Assembly (NCBI GenBank): GCA_013397695.1
Contig: VYZI01000261.1
Coordinates: forward strand, 951,632 to 1,015,631
DNA length: 64,000 nt
Source of the DNA: Centropus unirufus
Taxonomy: Eukaryota; Chordata; Aves; Cuculiformes; Centropidae
Direction of reading: 5' to 3'
This document shows positions 14,530 through 29,352 of the stretch, one piece after another. How positions within the stretch are numbered: the stretch's first letter is position 1; each line of letters opens with the position of its first letter. The position numbers and the translations under genes were made by a program. The notes under the pieces were generated by a model. It worked only from the letters and a program-made list of their open reading frames with translations, did no database searches and had not been told where the DNA came from.

Positions 14530-14580
14530 GAAATGCCCTTTAAAGCTCCCTTCCAATCCAAATGATTCTATGATTCTACA
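14530..14580 (+). mobile_element. CR1 LINE 3'-terminal remnant
   Basis: The segment reads AAAGCTCCCTTCCAATCCAA followed by ATGATTCTATGATTCTACA. This matches the end of an avian CR1 (TCCCTTCCAACCCAAACCATTCTATGATTCTATG), including the terminal octamer in two decayed copies. Only about 50 bp survives upstream of the tail. Orientation is plus. Confidence 0.78.
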
Positions 14581-17500
14581 GTTTATCTTTTGATTCTATA
14601 TCTGGCCTTCTTTTCCATTTAGAAACTGTCCCCCCAAAAAAGTGAAGATATTACCTCTCAGTATCAGAATGCATTATCTTCCATTTAGTGCCAAACTGTG
14701 AAGACAAGATCCAGTACTTTATTTACACTTGCAAGAGCAGCTTTTTATAGCATTAATCTGTGCAGCAGGACTGTCTCACCAGTTTGCCTTGTGAAACCAC
14801 TGTGCACATAAAATCTGTCAGTGTTGTGTGCCCCACTACAGTCAACATGACAAAAAATATTTAATCTAAACTAACCACAATAATATTTCTGACCTTTAAC
14901 AAATAAAGTGTGAGAAAGAACATTTATATTTGGAGTCCTCCCAATGGCACTGGGCACTCATTCAACTAATTTTTTGGATGATAGTTCTCTGATTTTGCAT
15001 TTCTTCTATGTTTGTCCTTTATACCACTTTAAAACTAATTACTTTAGGCCACTGGTTCCTGAAGCTAGACACTTCAAAAGCAAATAAAATCAAACAGTCT
15101 GTTTTACGTATACTATCATTATTTCTTAGGATAATGAATCCTTGATTCTAGAAAAATCTAAGAAATTGCTAGAAAAATCATAGAATTTACTGGAAAATAT
15201 TGGTTTGCACATTTGGATTTTTAAATTTACTTTTTTGGCTCCTAGTGTTAAGTTTTAGTCTTTGGGTCAAGATCCAAAATATATTAGTTTCTGGGTTTAG
15301 TGTCATGCTGAAGACTCCTGGGCAATCTATTAATGTCTCCTGAAGTTCAGCAATAATAATGCAGATAAGCAATAGCTGCAGAATCCCTGAACGCTCTGCC
15401 AGCATATTTCAGCCCTCCATTGGGAGGCAATTATTCTGTCATCATTAGAAGAGAATGACCTATCTGCTTCTGGCAGGCATTTCAGTTCCAGGCATGAAGT
15501 CTGGTTCTGAACTTGCTTCACATCCCCTGTGTCATGGACACCCTGGTAAGCAGTGCTGTTAGTGCACTGAACTACCACATGCCTGCCAAGAGTCAACCTT
15601 TAAACAAGGGATCCAGGATGAAAAATGCCTTTGTCTGTTCTAATTAGGATCAACATTTCTGCTTTCTTCATCACAATCTACTTGTTTCATTACCTGTGAC
15701 TGACACCAGCACATGTGCTGAAAAGGAAACCAATTCATTAAAGTTTCTTCATTACCTGATGTTTCTCCCTTCACATGCATCAACTGAACAAAAGAAAACA
15801 ACAAAAAACCCTTCCAATGTCATCTTGACCAAGTCAGCTAATGTGTTTTATTTGGGAGCAAAGCTTTCCATGCCTTTCAAGCAGGCTGAATAGCCCGGTT
15901 ATCTGTTTTACCATCTGGACAAGTGGGACATCAACTAGTTGCTAATAAAATCCCATATGACGTATTCAGCTCTATTCCAGCAGTGAGAGGCCATCCATTT
16001 GGTTCATTTGGAGAAACTGCTATTCCTCTGCAAGATATTATCAGACATCAGCAACAAACTATGCAAATATGCCCAATTCATTGCAATAGAAAGGAGGCTC
16101 TTCTTCCTTGATGGTTGACGTTTTCTTAGTGTATGTTCCAAGTTCTTGCGACAGTATACAGATCTGCATAGACGGGATGAGGTGAGGATGAGAGTAGAGA
16201 AGATAAATAGTCTCAAACTTTTTGAATGGAGCTATTAATCTGATATGATTCATGATGAACAAGAGAACTATGCATTAAGTACTGTCAATATGGCTAATGT
16301 AGATTGGGACACCAATGTAAATCCAACATAGATTTACCACTAAGGACCACTTCCCTGGATAGGGAAAGGCTCCAGGAGTTGGGGCTCAGAAGCGAGGTGT
16401 CTTCATTCCAGTCTTCAGAGCATAAACTACTTGAAAACAGATGACTTTGCCTTTGACAGCAGCATAGATGTCACTCAGCTAGAATAAGCCTGACAGTAGA
16501 AAGTCAGAAGTGACTGCATCTGGAGGTGGAATTAATTCTTCTGTGTTCTCTGTGCCTGGTGTATGAGTCAACTCACTCAGACGTTCAGTGAGTTCCAAAT
16601 TTTAAGCTCCCTTGCTTGTCAAGAACTATGACAAAAGCATATATCTTTTGAGTAACTCCTCCTTTGTCCTTAGTTTGTGGCTCACAACTGGTAGCAATGT
16701 AAGAAAATACATTCTTTGAAAAAAAGAAGGAAAAAGTAATTAGTAGACTCAAAACACCAATGATGCCAGAGTGCAAATGTTATTTATTCTTACTTACTTT
16801 ACTTGTTATATTTTTAAAGATTTTTTTAATTTTTTTTTTTCTTTGGTGGTTCAAAGAAGATCTAATAAGGAAAAACAGATAGGATGATTCCATCTGTCAA
16901 GTACCAATGACTCTTCCATGATCAGGAACAAAGACGGATGGAGGGAAACATTTGTTTCACAAACACAGACAACTCCTTTCTTAACAAGGTGGTTGACAGA
17001 AAAGGTATAACCTATTCCTCCATTACAGAAAAATGCTGAAGCATGGAGAGCAATTTACTTCTGTGCAATGACATTCATTCTTTTCTTAATGGGCACCCTG
17101 TTGTTTCTGATTTCTGAAAGGAGTTTCCCACAGCAGTGAAAAGGATATTTTCCTGGGTTTATGACTCAGATCAGACTCTGTGCTTTATTACTTCAATATA
17201 CCTAAGACAAAAATATTAATAAAATTTTAATTGTATTTTTATTGCAGAGTCTGTATGGGCACATAATCCTTTTACATGTGCAGGCTCCTCTAGAAAGATT
17301 TGGAGCTAAACTCCAAGATATAATTGATACATATACACTTACATGTGCCTGTACATACATACTTTAAATTGTACACACAGACATTTTTACAGTTCTTATG
17401 TCCCTAAGTCTCTGTATGCACATAAATATACAAAAAGGTAGGCTTGACTTTGGTTAAATGGGCCATATATCAGCGTAACCAAGGAAAATTCAGGGAAATT

Positions 17501-20500
17501 CTTTCTAATTATGTTAGTATAAATGAGAGAAAGAGAAGAGAACTTTTCAGACATTAGAAAACTGAAATTAAACCCAAAGACATGTCCTGTATCACCCATT
17601 TACTCAATTGCTCACTTCAACAGTGCTAGAGTTCTGTGGCTCTTGGATAACTACACACTATCAGGGCTACATTTTGATGAACACTTGAAATAATTTTGCT
17701 CTTTGGTGGTTTATCTGACAACACTCAGAACAGGCTGGCACTTAGAGTTGAAATCTGCATCACAGTAATGATGATGTAATTTAGGGAGGATTCGATTTAG
17801 AATATATTCAGAGTTAATAAACCCTCAAAACTCACAGAAAGACACCTTTCTCTTTATAAAAACATAAGTAGCACATGCTTATTTGCCTTATAGAATTCGT
17901 TTTCAATATTCAGTAACCCCATCATGGTCATGAAACACTCAGGATGATATCAAAGCAGGATAACATTGTTTTCCCTTCAGTCTCCTTTCGTTGTTTTTCT
18001 GTAACAGTTGCTTGCACCAACACCACCTGTGCTCCTTTCGTCTACTTCATGAGATTTATTCAGCGCCTCTTGAGGACAATTGATCAAGAGGAATGCTTTA
18101 GTATAACTGATCATGCAAGATTATGATTCTGCCTGGCCTTTTTGAAACATGGTAGATACTAATTGACTTTATAATTGGTAATTGCGCTGTTTATAGAGAT
18201 GATACATAGAAATACATTTAGACTGGCAATTAAAAGAAAGAATCATGAAGAAGAAAATTGGCAGCAGTTTGCTGAATAGGCCATGAGTCTCTTGCAAAGG
18301 TTGAAGGTATGTTTACCGCTGTTTAAATGAAGGGCTGCTCGGCTTCTCTCATTCAATCTCACATATTCACAGTAAATCAAACTGAAGAAAAATAGAAAGG
18401 TAATTTTATATCCATAATTTGAGGTAATGCCATACCTTAACCTTTTAAATACTTCTTTGAATCAAGATCTAATTGATTAAACTGTAAGTTCCTGGAACAC
18501 ATCCATTGGGACCAACAGGCAAGACATCAAACCAATCTTCAACTGAAAATTCCTGAGGATCAGAGATTCTATGATGTATCTTCCTAGACTGACTGATCTG
18601 AAAGACAAACGATCTGCCTTAAATGGTTTCAATAAAAGCTTTAGAATTTCTTCCTGTCCTTTAGATTTTACATTCCTCCACACTTAGTTGTCTATTTTGT
18701 CTTTGTACTTTAATATAATATACATTGGAGTATTTATTTGATTTTTTTCCACCTATACAATAATTACTATTTATATAACATTTGCAAAAAACGGTCTCCT
18801 TCTATGAACATAACCAAATAATTACATGGAATATGATTCTCTGTTTTAAGAGTTGATGAGAAAGTTGCAGCACATTTCATCTGACTCATGATCATACACT
18901 AGCATAACATATTTTTTACAATTTGAAGCTATATAGTAGACTATATTTTAATAAAAAGACTAATAAAATTTGGAATAATTGTTGTAATGAAGATGAAATT
19001 CGCATTCTTAAAATTCATATTCATCAGGCTATGATGAATACAAAGCAATGTCAGAAAATTAGTGCAGTAAACATGTCAACCGGACTAGGCCAGGTATGCC
19101 AGTCAGAATTATAATGTGTGATTGTAAAGCATCCATCCTGCCTACTGCATAAATGTTGCTTGTACTGACAATGCTTCATCTCTCAGCTGTGTTCATTTTG
19201 CTGTCAGTAACAGGTCCCCCCTCCAACTTCTGTCAATGGGTGGACCTGACTTTATTAAAGCCAGACTTGAGTTAATAATTGCCTTCTCAATAAGACCGAG
19301 CTGCAAGAGTAAGCTCACCAAGATCCTTAATTTGTCAAAAATTGTCTGTCAAAAATTAACACCGTGACAGTAATTCCAGACAGCTTGTCCTAAATGTTAT
19401 TAACAAAGCCAATGCCATATTCTGAAAACAACTTCTACTGGGGTGATTAATTAGTGTTGGCAAGGCTCCTTCTCCTCTTGTTAGATTGAAAGTACTGCTT
19501 CGTATCTCCAGAAAGAACATAAAAAACGTTTTTTCTTTCAAAAAGAAAGTGACATTTCAAGACATGAGAAAGATACAGAAAATAGCCACTAGATAGGGGA
19601 TAAGGACAAAAATGCTTCCTGGGCAGAAATGCATCTGGCAGTTGTCATTGCTGCACTGACATAAAAATATGGTACTTGGGATTTACCTTATTTGAATTTA
19701 ATTTTTAAAGTGCTTCCTGCACATACCCTTGCTTCTTATCTTTATTTACTGGGCAGTATATATTCACATATTAAAGAAAATAGAGGAGAATAAAGAGAAA
19801 GACGTTTTCAAACAATTTACCTAGAACAAAGAGCAGGAAATATTGTAATCAAAGATAAGGCCAGAAGATATAGCCAAGTATGTCGGTGATGTACCATCAG
19901 TGCCTTACCAAATTCAAACCCATTTTCATCCACATACTGGGCAATGAGAAAAGCAATAGCTGTTCCCCTCTCTCCTCCACTCCACTAACTGCAGCGCAGA
20001 GTGATACTGGACTTTGGTTATGTAACTAGAAGTCAGTGTGCAGTTCTCTTTTTCCACACTGGTTAGGATTTGACTACTGTGCTAGTTCAGGTAGTTTTCT
20101 GAGGCCAGTGAGAAAAGGACAATTACTTTCTTCTATTTCCTTTTGAAATCTTAGTAGTAGTGAAATATATGGAATAGGAACTGCATTTGTCTTTGCAACA
20201 TATGGAATTAAAAACTTCGTCATGATACAGTAAAGTACATCCCCTCAAGCAACTTGACAAGAGTAAAAGCTTAGCATTGCTATCATTAACACATCTACTA
20301 AAGTGAATATGAACATTCTTGGTTAAAGAAATTCCCTCTTCTAATTACTTTACATAGCTCACTTTCACTATGTTTTTTTTTTTAATTTTCAGTGACATAA
20401 TGTAGTTAGTGTTTGGCAATAAGTTATAACTGTCTGTTATACAAATATTAAAATAAAGCAAGTCTATTATCTAGAGTTGGTAACTGCACTCTCATGTACA

Positions 20501-23500
20501 AAATGATAACTATATCTTTAGTAAGTGAAAAAGGCTCAGGGTACCTTCCTCTACATGGCAACAGGGATGCCCACTACACTTTGACTCAGGCCAAAATGCA
20601 TTCTCAGGAAATAGTTCTGGGTGGTAGTACAGGCCAGGTACTATTCCCACTAGACAGTTATTTGTTGAGTGGACACTGCATTTTGAAGTTTAAAGTTTTA
20701 ACAACATGGAAATATCATGTTCTGTGCTGACAGATTTCAGTACCAGTGTGTTGTTTGTATGTTTTCAGTTTATTCAACATATATGGACATATTATCTAGA
20801 AAGAGCAATCCATGTTAGAGAGAGCACTTATTCTTAGTTTACTGAAAATAATTATTTTTGCAGTGCTGTGATGATCCAGTGTTTGTCCTGAATGTAGGCA
20901 CCATATCAGGCTGCTGTAATTAAGTCTGGCATGATTAACTAACAGCACACTAGGAGACAATATGGATAGCACAAGATAATACTTCTAGTTCCACCAGACT
21001 ATCACTTAACTAGGCAGAACAGAGTATTTTAAGCATGACTTTAGAATTAGAGCTGAACTCATATACGCTATATAACATTTTATCCATTTTGCCTCACATA
21101 CAGGCGTAGGAGACACATTCTACAGATTGTGAAAAAGAAAGTTACCTATTCTTCACAATAATTACAAACTAAAATCAAGGAAAAAATACCCACAATAAAA
21201 AAATCTATTGGGCTACATATAGCTTTAGGCCAATTCTACCAAGAGGTAGAATTTTTTTTGCAATATGAAGAGAAATTAATCACGTAATAGATGAACAACT
21301 CTTTAAGGTAGTATTATAAACATGTACAACAGCATATGCAAAGCCAATAACTGAAAGTCTCAGATGAGATACAAAGAATTTCGGCCAGTTGTCTAGGAGA
21401 TGAATGAGATGTGTTGTTGTCAGCATGACTTTTCACTCTATTGGCTATAGGCTGTCCAGAAAAAGCAAGAAACATGGAAAACAAGAGCACCTGGATTGCA
21501 CAAGTGCTCTGCTGGACTCTTCTCTCTGGTTGTCTATGGAAATTCATGTGCATCTCATGAATCATCTCATCTCCCTCAAAAGCATGACTTATGCTTCCTT
21601 AATGATAGCCTTGCAACTGAATGGATCATGTAAAGTTCCATAAAATAGTTAAATGGGCAGCATTTTATAAGAAAGTTGACCATAGAATGTTGCTAGAACA
21701 CTTTAGAAAATGTTATTGCTGAGGATGTTCAGGAAGAGGCGATAGACTTAAGTGTATTGCAATTGTTCATATTTATATTGGCCTTGGATGCAGCAGCTAC
21801 TTAACTGTGAGAGGGGTATGACAGAGAGATTTACATGGATAAAGCACTGCACAGTAAAAGGAAGACAGGAGATTTACACACTGAAACACTAGATAAGCTT
21901 AAGCCACTAAGATTGAATAACTAGTGGCATTTTTCCACAGACCATAGAAAGCTTTGATCAGGGATGGTTCTTTTGTCCCCCTCATTTTTTTTTAAAAAAA
22001 GAAAGGCATATAAAATAACAAGGACAGGCTGTAAACAAACAAACAGAGGACCATGGTTTCCACGTTTGCAGGGACTGAAATACATCTGCCCTTACTGAGA
22101 TATCTGTAGTACTTAATTAGGAAAACAAATATAGGACCATGTGTGAATATGTGTGTAAGCAAACACAGAATGTGGTTGCAAACTTTCTGAGAGCTTGGCT
22201 TTGAAGCCATCTGGGGACTAATTATGCATTTTACATTATTCTTAGTTCTCCAATATAATAAGCTATTTCTGCTAATCCATAGAAAGGCTCATGTGAAGTG
22301 TGAAAAATATCCACATTTTCCTTTTATTACAAATCTGAAGTTAATCCAATATTAAAAATCTCTGTGGTAAACTTGGACCATGTTCCAAATAAACAGAGGC
22401 TTTGGTTTTTAGGAACTATGTGTTTCTCGGATGATTCACAGATTTCATCTCTGAAAATGGGCAAAATTTATTTTGCTCTCAGTCTGGTTCTGCCTTATTT
22501 TTACTGGTATTTTATTTCGGGTCCACAAGAGTGAATCAGAGCACAGCCTGAGACAGAGGACTCTAAGGTTTAATTTGCACTGGTGATGAGTTTCTTAATG
22601 AACGTCAAGAAATACGGGGTTTCGTTGACCATTGGTTTTCCTGGAAATGTCATCCATATTTTCTATGGTAGGAATTCAGGCAAAGGGCAATTTAAATAGC
22701 TCAGACAAATATGCTGCTGAACTGAGAATGGAAGTCCATTTTCTTGAACCAATGTCATGATCACATAGTTCTTTCATTCTACAAAGCACAAAGAATATAG
22801 TTGCTTTACATCATCATCAAAAAATCAGCAGGAAAGAGCCATCTAAAAGTTTGTTAATAGTTATCCAGGTATGTGGCACTCCTTATAAATGACTGAACAT
22901 AAAGCAAATTCCATTTAGTTCATCTTTTATGACAGAATGCCATTTTAAATCAGGAGGATAAAACATTTCCACATGTGGTTTGCTCATTAAATAAGCAACA
23001 TAACTAATTACACTGAAATAGGTTGCCATGGTTGGAATAATGTTTTCCTTAGCACATATGTTTATCTTGAAGCTTGCAAATTTCCCTTTGGAAGTTTGAC
23101 CATGACCTGGAGATTTCGGACTGGAAACAAGAATTTGCACCAAATGCAGAGAATGTTTGTTTTGCATTTCAAATCAACCAATATCCTGAAATGTGGTACC
23201 AGAGTGTTGAATGTGTATGAATATTCACACACACTATCATGATGTCACTTATTATCCATTGTCATCAACTTCTCTTGGCTATTCCATTTCCTGTTTTTTG
23301 AGAAGACAGATATGAGTCAAGAAATTGCTGAGAGATCCAGGATTCTCATCAACAAATTTTTAAAAAAGAGAATTTCTCACATGATTCAGCTGAGTAATTT
23401 CATCCTCACTAAGTAATAACTGCCTGCTTTTTTGTCTTCTTGCTACAGAATTAAATAAATTCTGTATGTAGCATATTTTAAGACTTCTATTGTGATTCTT

Positions 23501-26500
23501 CAAGCAGATTTTCCTATCAGTCTAACAGCATGGATTAGATTCATATGCTTCTAATAAATATATCTTGAAGTAGTCACCATCAATTATCCCGTTTATTAAA
23601 TTGGGATGTTGAGGCACAGAATGATTAAAATATTTGTTCAGGAAGCCGAGGACAGAGCCAAGAAGGGCATACAGGTATCATTTTATCCAAGGAAAACTAG
23701 TCAGTAATGATTCCATTTAAAAATATTCTAGGCCATACCAATGACCACTGGAAGCACTTACCTTCAGTAACATTACATTAACCTCTTCGTTACAGTTAGC
23801 CAGTAAAATTCAACAAAATTTTCAAACATTTGCACGTTATCTTGCTTCATGTTTAAGAACCCAATCAAAGACTGACTGAACTTACCACAAAGCTGTGCAT
23901 ATTTCAAAGTGATTTTGATTTACCCTTAGTTCTTGTTCATAGCTTTTAAGTTTTACTTTGTGTGCTCCTTACTTGTAAATCTTTGTGGTGTCACAATCTG
24001 CATGAGGATGATCTGCAGCTTTGGATAAACTGCTATTTGCCATCACACAGAAGGGAAACTCTCTAGGGTCTTCATAGGTGGTGATTAAGGAGAACTTTGA
24101 TTTACATCCAAGAACCACAAGGAGTCTTTAATATAACAGGGAAGTTAATAAACATCAAAGAAAGAGTCCTTGAGAGAGAATGGTGTCTAGGCACCTCTCA
24201 CATGCTGCCTACTCATCAATTGCTTTTAACACATCGATTATAGTGCAAGTTTCTTTAAAGAAAATAATATCTTCACATCGTAACTCTCCTCTGATTGCTA
24301 ACACTTTCTGCTGTCTATGCTGGAATAAGAGAGTAATAAATACACCTGAAAAATTGTCTCCTCATCAATCTTAATCATTGAGCAATGTCACTTCTGGGGA
24401 AACACAGAATTCCTGCTTCAGAATACAGCAAATATAACCGTGTAAACAGGGCTGAGCTAAGATTCGGTGTGAATATTATAATCTGCTTATGAATATCTGT
24501 TAGGTAGGTGACTGGTTGCACAAAGTCTGAGCAAGAGGATATTAATTTTTACAGTAGAGGAGGAGGTAGTTCTGACTTTGCTTTTTTTCTTTTTTAAACT
24601 GGGATGGAATATATTGCTAAGCAGGCCATGTGGGTCATGATTTTATCTATTGATATGAAAATACCATGTCCAGGCCCTTGCAGCATCAGGTGAAGGATGC
24701 GAAATAGCTTAAAAGCCATTTTTATGAATAGATTCAGGATGAAAATTTCAGAGCATCTTGATTATGTTGGTAAAAAAAGAGCAACCACAATAAAAAACCC
24801 AAGATAGTAGGATTTTTCTAAATTTAAGTAAGAATGTAACATGCTTATAGTGGGGATGCATGATTTGGATGCATATACTTCTGATGGCAGGGGAATAATC
24901 TCATTGACCTAAGAGGTTCTTTCCTGTCCTATAATCCATTTTTCCTTTGAAGCTGCAGTGTATGTAAAGGTTCTCTGCTTTATTCATCAGAACCAGAAAC
25001 ACTCACTGATATACAGCATGCACTACCGAAGAAAGATGAATGCTGATAAAATATATTTAAGAGGAACTGACATTTACACTGAGGTATTTTTGATGTCTAA
25101 TTTCCATTGTTAATATTAACTCCTTAGTGAGTCGTGTCTTGAAGGAGAGAAAGACATGGAAATGTATTAAAGGCCTTTCTGCCTGAGATATAACAGGACA
25201 GGTTATTGGATGGTTCCAATTTGTTTAGCTTCATTGGCATCACTGGGGTTAAGCTGGCTGAAGGTTTGGCTGTAAATACTAGGGTTAGCTGTGTCATTTA
25301 GCAAAAGCCTGTTTGAGGTTTAACGCAGAGTTTATCAAGGAGTTTTCAGGAGGAACAAAGAGACAGTACTCGCCTCACATCTGCTTCCATAGACAGAGAA
25401 GATTGATTGCTAAGACCCACTGAAGGAGAGAGCAAGACAGCTGTGCTCCAGAGATGCAGATGGGAATCCATTCTCTGGCCTTATGAGTGCACTGCCAAGC
25501 AGATAAAGCTACTCTGATGGACAAAAGATGAAGAGGTCTTTAAAGGTCAGAAATTGGAATATTTTGAGAATTGAAAGGAACTGTAAAAATCCTGATGAGA
25601 AAAAAAAGATATTTCTATATATAAGGATACAAAATGTTCCAAAGGAATAGAAACTAAACAAACAAACAAATTAAAAAATTCCAAAAAGAAAATCAACCAA
25701 AAAGCAGTCTGGATATTTTCTCTGTCAAGGTCTTAGATGGTAAAGTGTCTGAGGCAAAGATTTTACTCCTTACTGTTCTCTAACACGAAAAGCCCAAAAT
25801 AGCTAATGGAATCCAATTTTAGGTGAAATACATATTTTTGTAATCATGTCTGAGAACGTAGCATAATAATGGCTCCTATTCACACCTTTGGAAAATTGCT
25901 GGCTTGTATTTGAGGGTCTTTGTATGCATGTGAGGAAATAATTATAGGGTCAGGAAAAGAAAGAGGAGATTATCACTGATTGATGAGAACACCTTTCCCT
26001 GTGGCTTTTGGAATATGTCCTGGTGTGTCACCTTCCATGTTATCAGAAAATTATAATGCTCTGAAAAACTGAGAAAGAACATGGGAAATGTAATTTTTTT
26101 TTTTGCTGCTGTGATTTCCCATGGAAATAATAGTTCCTGGCTAGTATGAACAGGAGTGACACAACATGCAATATTACAGGGTATGTGTAACATGCTATAC
26201 GACACCCTTGCACTAAATAAAATTAACAGTGATTGACAGAGTCAACACACTTGATGTACCACTACTGAAGAGGAAAGGTTCAAGTAGCAGTAGTGTTACC
26301 AAAACACTGGTGATCCATGCACAGCTATGGGTGAGAAGCAGGATTATTCATGATGAGCTGTGTGGGATGTACTAGTTTAGAGACACAGATCAACATTTTT
26401 AGTAAGACATTTGAGGAAAGGAGTTCAGTGACTGTAGGAGATGAAGAGAAAGTGTAGGCTGACATTAATAGTTTCAGAAATCCAGTCTGCCTCTTTTGTG

Positions 26501-29208
26501 CTAGTAGAATATGCTTCCTTCTTCCTAAGCCAGCATCTGAGTGTCACCTCAGTACTAGCTCTTTGCTGCAAGGCAGGACTTGTTCCATCGAATGACCATC
26601 AAAAAGAAGAGATGCTGCTGGCATTATTTGTGTCACTTGGCCCCTCTGTAACTTAGTGATGGTTCCTCAAATCCAAAAGATGAGAGCTCAGGTTGAGTAC
26701 CTTCTTTCAATTACAGAGAATCAGACCTGTAATTCTTGTTCCTTATAATACCTTAATTGGAAAACGAGTTACAGAATTCTTTATCTGAATAGAGGGAAAC
26801 CATATTATCTCTGGGAGAAATCCTGTGACAGCAAACACAAAAAGTTAGGAATCATTAGGATAAAATAAGGTGCCATTGTCTATATCTGATCTATCTAGGT
26901 TCCCATTAAAATAAAAAAAATCTAGTAAGAAAAGTCAAAATCTTTTAACTTTTCTGAATGAGAGAAGGGAACATGCCCTGATCATCGTGGTTCTTTGATG
27001 TTACCTTATAAATAATGTCCTTCTGATCTCATGACATTTTCTGCAGTGTCTTTCCTTTAGTAAAGTGATTAAAGGGCCGCTTTTTTTCTCTAGAAAGGAG
27101 CAGGACCTAGCCTGATATTTAGTTCACTGTCAAGAAAAAATACATACATGTTTGAGGCAGGCATAAAAAAATTAATAAATCTCATATATTCAGATAGCTG
27201 AGAACAGTCAGTTCATGGCTTTGAAAAGAGACAAGTGTTTTTCTTTTCAGCATGAAATAATTTAAGTCAGTCTTCAGAGGCTATGGGCCTCTTTTGTCAA
27301 ATATTTAGGTGGACTCTGATGTTGCCACCCTACATAGGGCTATTCTTGTCACTGGCCAGAACAGAGTCAATAGGTACACAGAAGTGTGTGATGAACATAT
27401 GACATGCAAGGGGGGAAAGCCTTTAATGCCTTTCTGCCTCTAGAAAGTCACCCGTCAATAAGTCTAGCATGCATAACTCAGTTGTTGACTCATGCTATTG
27501 CTTCTCACCACGTTGGAAATACCTGAGACATCTTCTTAGCATATTATAACTGAGATCCATGCCCATCATCTGCCCATGAGGGTCTGGAGAGCCCATTGAA
27601 TTGCATAGAAAAATTGAGTTACAAGGCCACCTATAAAATGCCTAATAACTAGTATAGGATTTATGTCCTGGTGCAATTATCTTGAATGCCAACTTCTGCC
27701 AACAGGAACTTTATTTTTAAGACAAGGAATATCTTAAGCTGAAAGCATCAAAACAGCTCATCAGGATCTTGTCCTAAATTGTAAAAAGGAGAGACTTCGA
27801 ACTTGTGCAACAATTGTCTACTGTTTGTGTATCAAAAAGTTATAGATTACGAATATATGAATATTGAATTAGATTCTGAATTGCTGAGGTAAAAAAAATT
27901 GAAAATATTTTTTATTCAAATGAAAATAATAACAAAATTGTACTTTCTAGTGCATCTGGGGCAAAGTTTACTCTTTAAAGATTTTTAGTTATTATAATGT
28001 ACTGTTCACATATGTATAAATCCTTCAACATGCTTATTTTAAAGAATAAAATAACATTTAAGCATATAAATGAACAGGAGAAAAACTACAACGCAATAAA
28101 GAACACCTCTCTTTTCCTGAAACAATCGGAGTAAATAACTTATTGCTAAGCTCCACTTTTGTATGAAACTTATAAAATGTTGACCTATGGTATTCAACAA
28201 GCTCTTTTCCATAGCACTTGCAAGTGATGTTTTTGCAAAACAACATCTGCCTGTTTATACCACATGCCAATCACAGTTCTCCTTTAAATATATTTTCCAA
28301 GGGGAATATTTTGAGAAGATATATCTGACAATGACCAATTGACTTTTACACAACAGCTAGGTACTAGGGGAATTTAAATTATTATCTGGGCTTACTGCCC
28401 TTGTCATTTTTATCCCACTTTCAGACTAAATTTTATTTATGAAATAGAATTAATTGAATGAGGGATCAATTTGGTGCATACTAGCTCCCCACAGTAATTT
28501 TATTCAATTAGCTCTTTGGTTTAAAGTTCATACATGTGCTTTTGTGAATTAGTGGCTTTTCCTCAGTGCTGTGCAATGCACTGCAAAGTGGAGGCTTGAG
28601 ACATTAAGGCCAAAACTGCTCAGTGCTTTTGGGTGAATGTCACAACACACTGAAATCTCAACTTTCAGAGTATTTAGGATCTTTCCAGGACTGATTTAGT
28701 CATAACCGAGATCTACACATGGAGTTTTTCTATAGGGAAAAGATAGATTGGGCTAATAAACATTAAAAAAAATTAATTTTATCTTTAATTAATTCAATAT
28801 TTAATATAAAAATGCATTAATAGAACAGCTCTTTAATAGCTGTAGTCTTGCATACCCTTCCTACTTCCCCCAAAATACCATAAGCGTCATCTTGCTAAAC
28901 CCATTGTGTTAGATACAGATTATTTAACAGAACTACTTTGTAGCTCATGATAACTCCCTGTAATCTCTTCTCTCGCATATCTGGGGCTGCCTGGATTTGC
29001 TCTTACTGTTTAGAGATATGATATTTCCACAAGTGATTACTTCTGGATGCCAAGAGTCTTCACATGCATACTCCTTATCTCGGGGTTTTAAAGCCTCCAA
29101 GATGGTTTCTTAAAAAAACCCAAGCATAACAGCTCATCATCTAGAAAGGAGATAGATAATGAAGAAAGAAGGCTTATTTATATGGGATTAATAAAAGTCT
29201 TCCCAGCT
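14581..29208. other. Long stretch of unique AT-rich non-coding DNA
   Basis: About 14.6 kb without a recognised gene, RNA gene or transposon. Open frames here are at most about 94 codons and are not protein-like. The stretch at 19,205-19,460 is clean, repeat-free and moderately complex, with an imperfect 11-bp direct repeat (TGTCAAAAATT) at about 19,336-19,359. It is a candidate conserved non-coding element, not a gene. Small A-rich tracts occur at 25,655-25,710. The whole interval is compatible with a gene desert or a very long intron. Confidence 0.5.
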
Positions 29209-29244
29209 TCTCTATGTCATTCTCTATGTCATTCTCTACGTCAT
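29209..29244. repeat. 12-bp tandem triplicate
   Basis: The 12-bp unit TCTCTATGTCAT is present three times in a row; the third copy has a single T-to-C change (TCTCTACGTCAT). It lies immediately upstream of a CR1 fragment. Its near identity suggests a fairly recent local duplication by slippage. Confidence 0.9.
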
Positions 29245-29246
29245 TC

Positions 29247-29352
29247 AAGGAGAAATTCTTTAACTGGCAGTCAGGGAAGCAGTGGAGTCACCATTCCTGG
29301 AAGTGTTCAAAAACTATGTAGATGGGGCGCTTTGAGACATGGTTCAGTCAGG
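29247..29352 (+). mobile_element. CR1 LINE fragment without its 3' end
   Basis: GTGGAGTCACCATTCCTGGAAGTGTTCAAAAACTATGTAGATGGGGCGCTTTGAGACATGG-like sequence follows the CR1 block that lies about 100 bp before the 3' terminus in avian CR1s. The preceding AGGAGAAATTCTTTAAC resembles the block just upstream of it. The intervening block found in intact copies (the GCACTGGAACAGG region) is missing, so there is an internal deletion. The copy stops before the terminal octamers and passes into a GC-richer segment. Confidence 0.75.
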
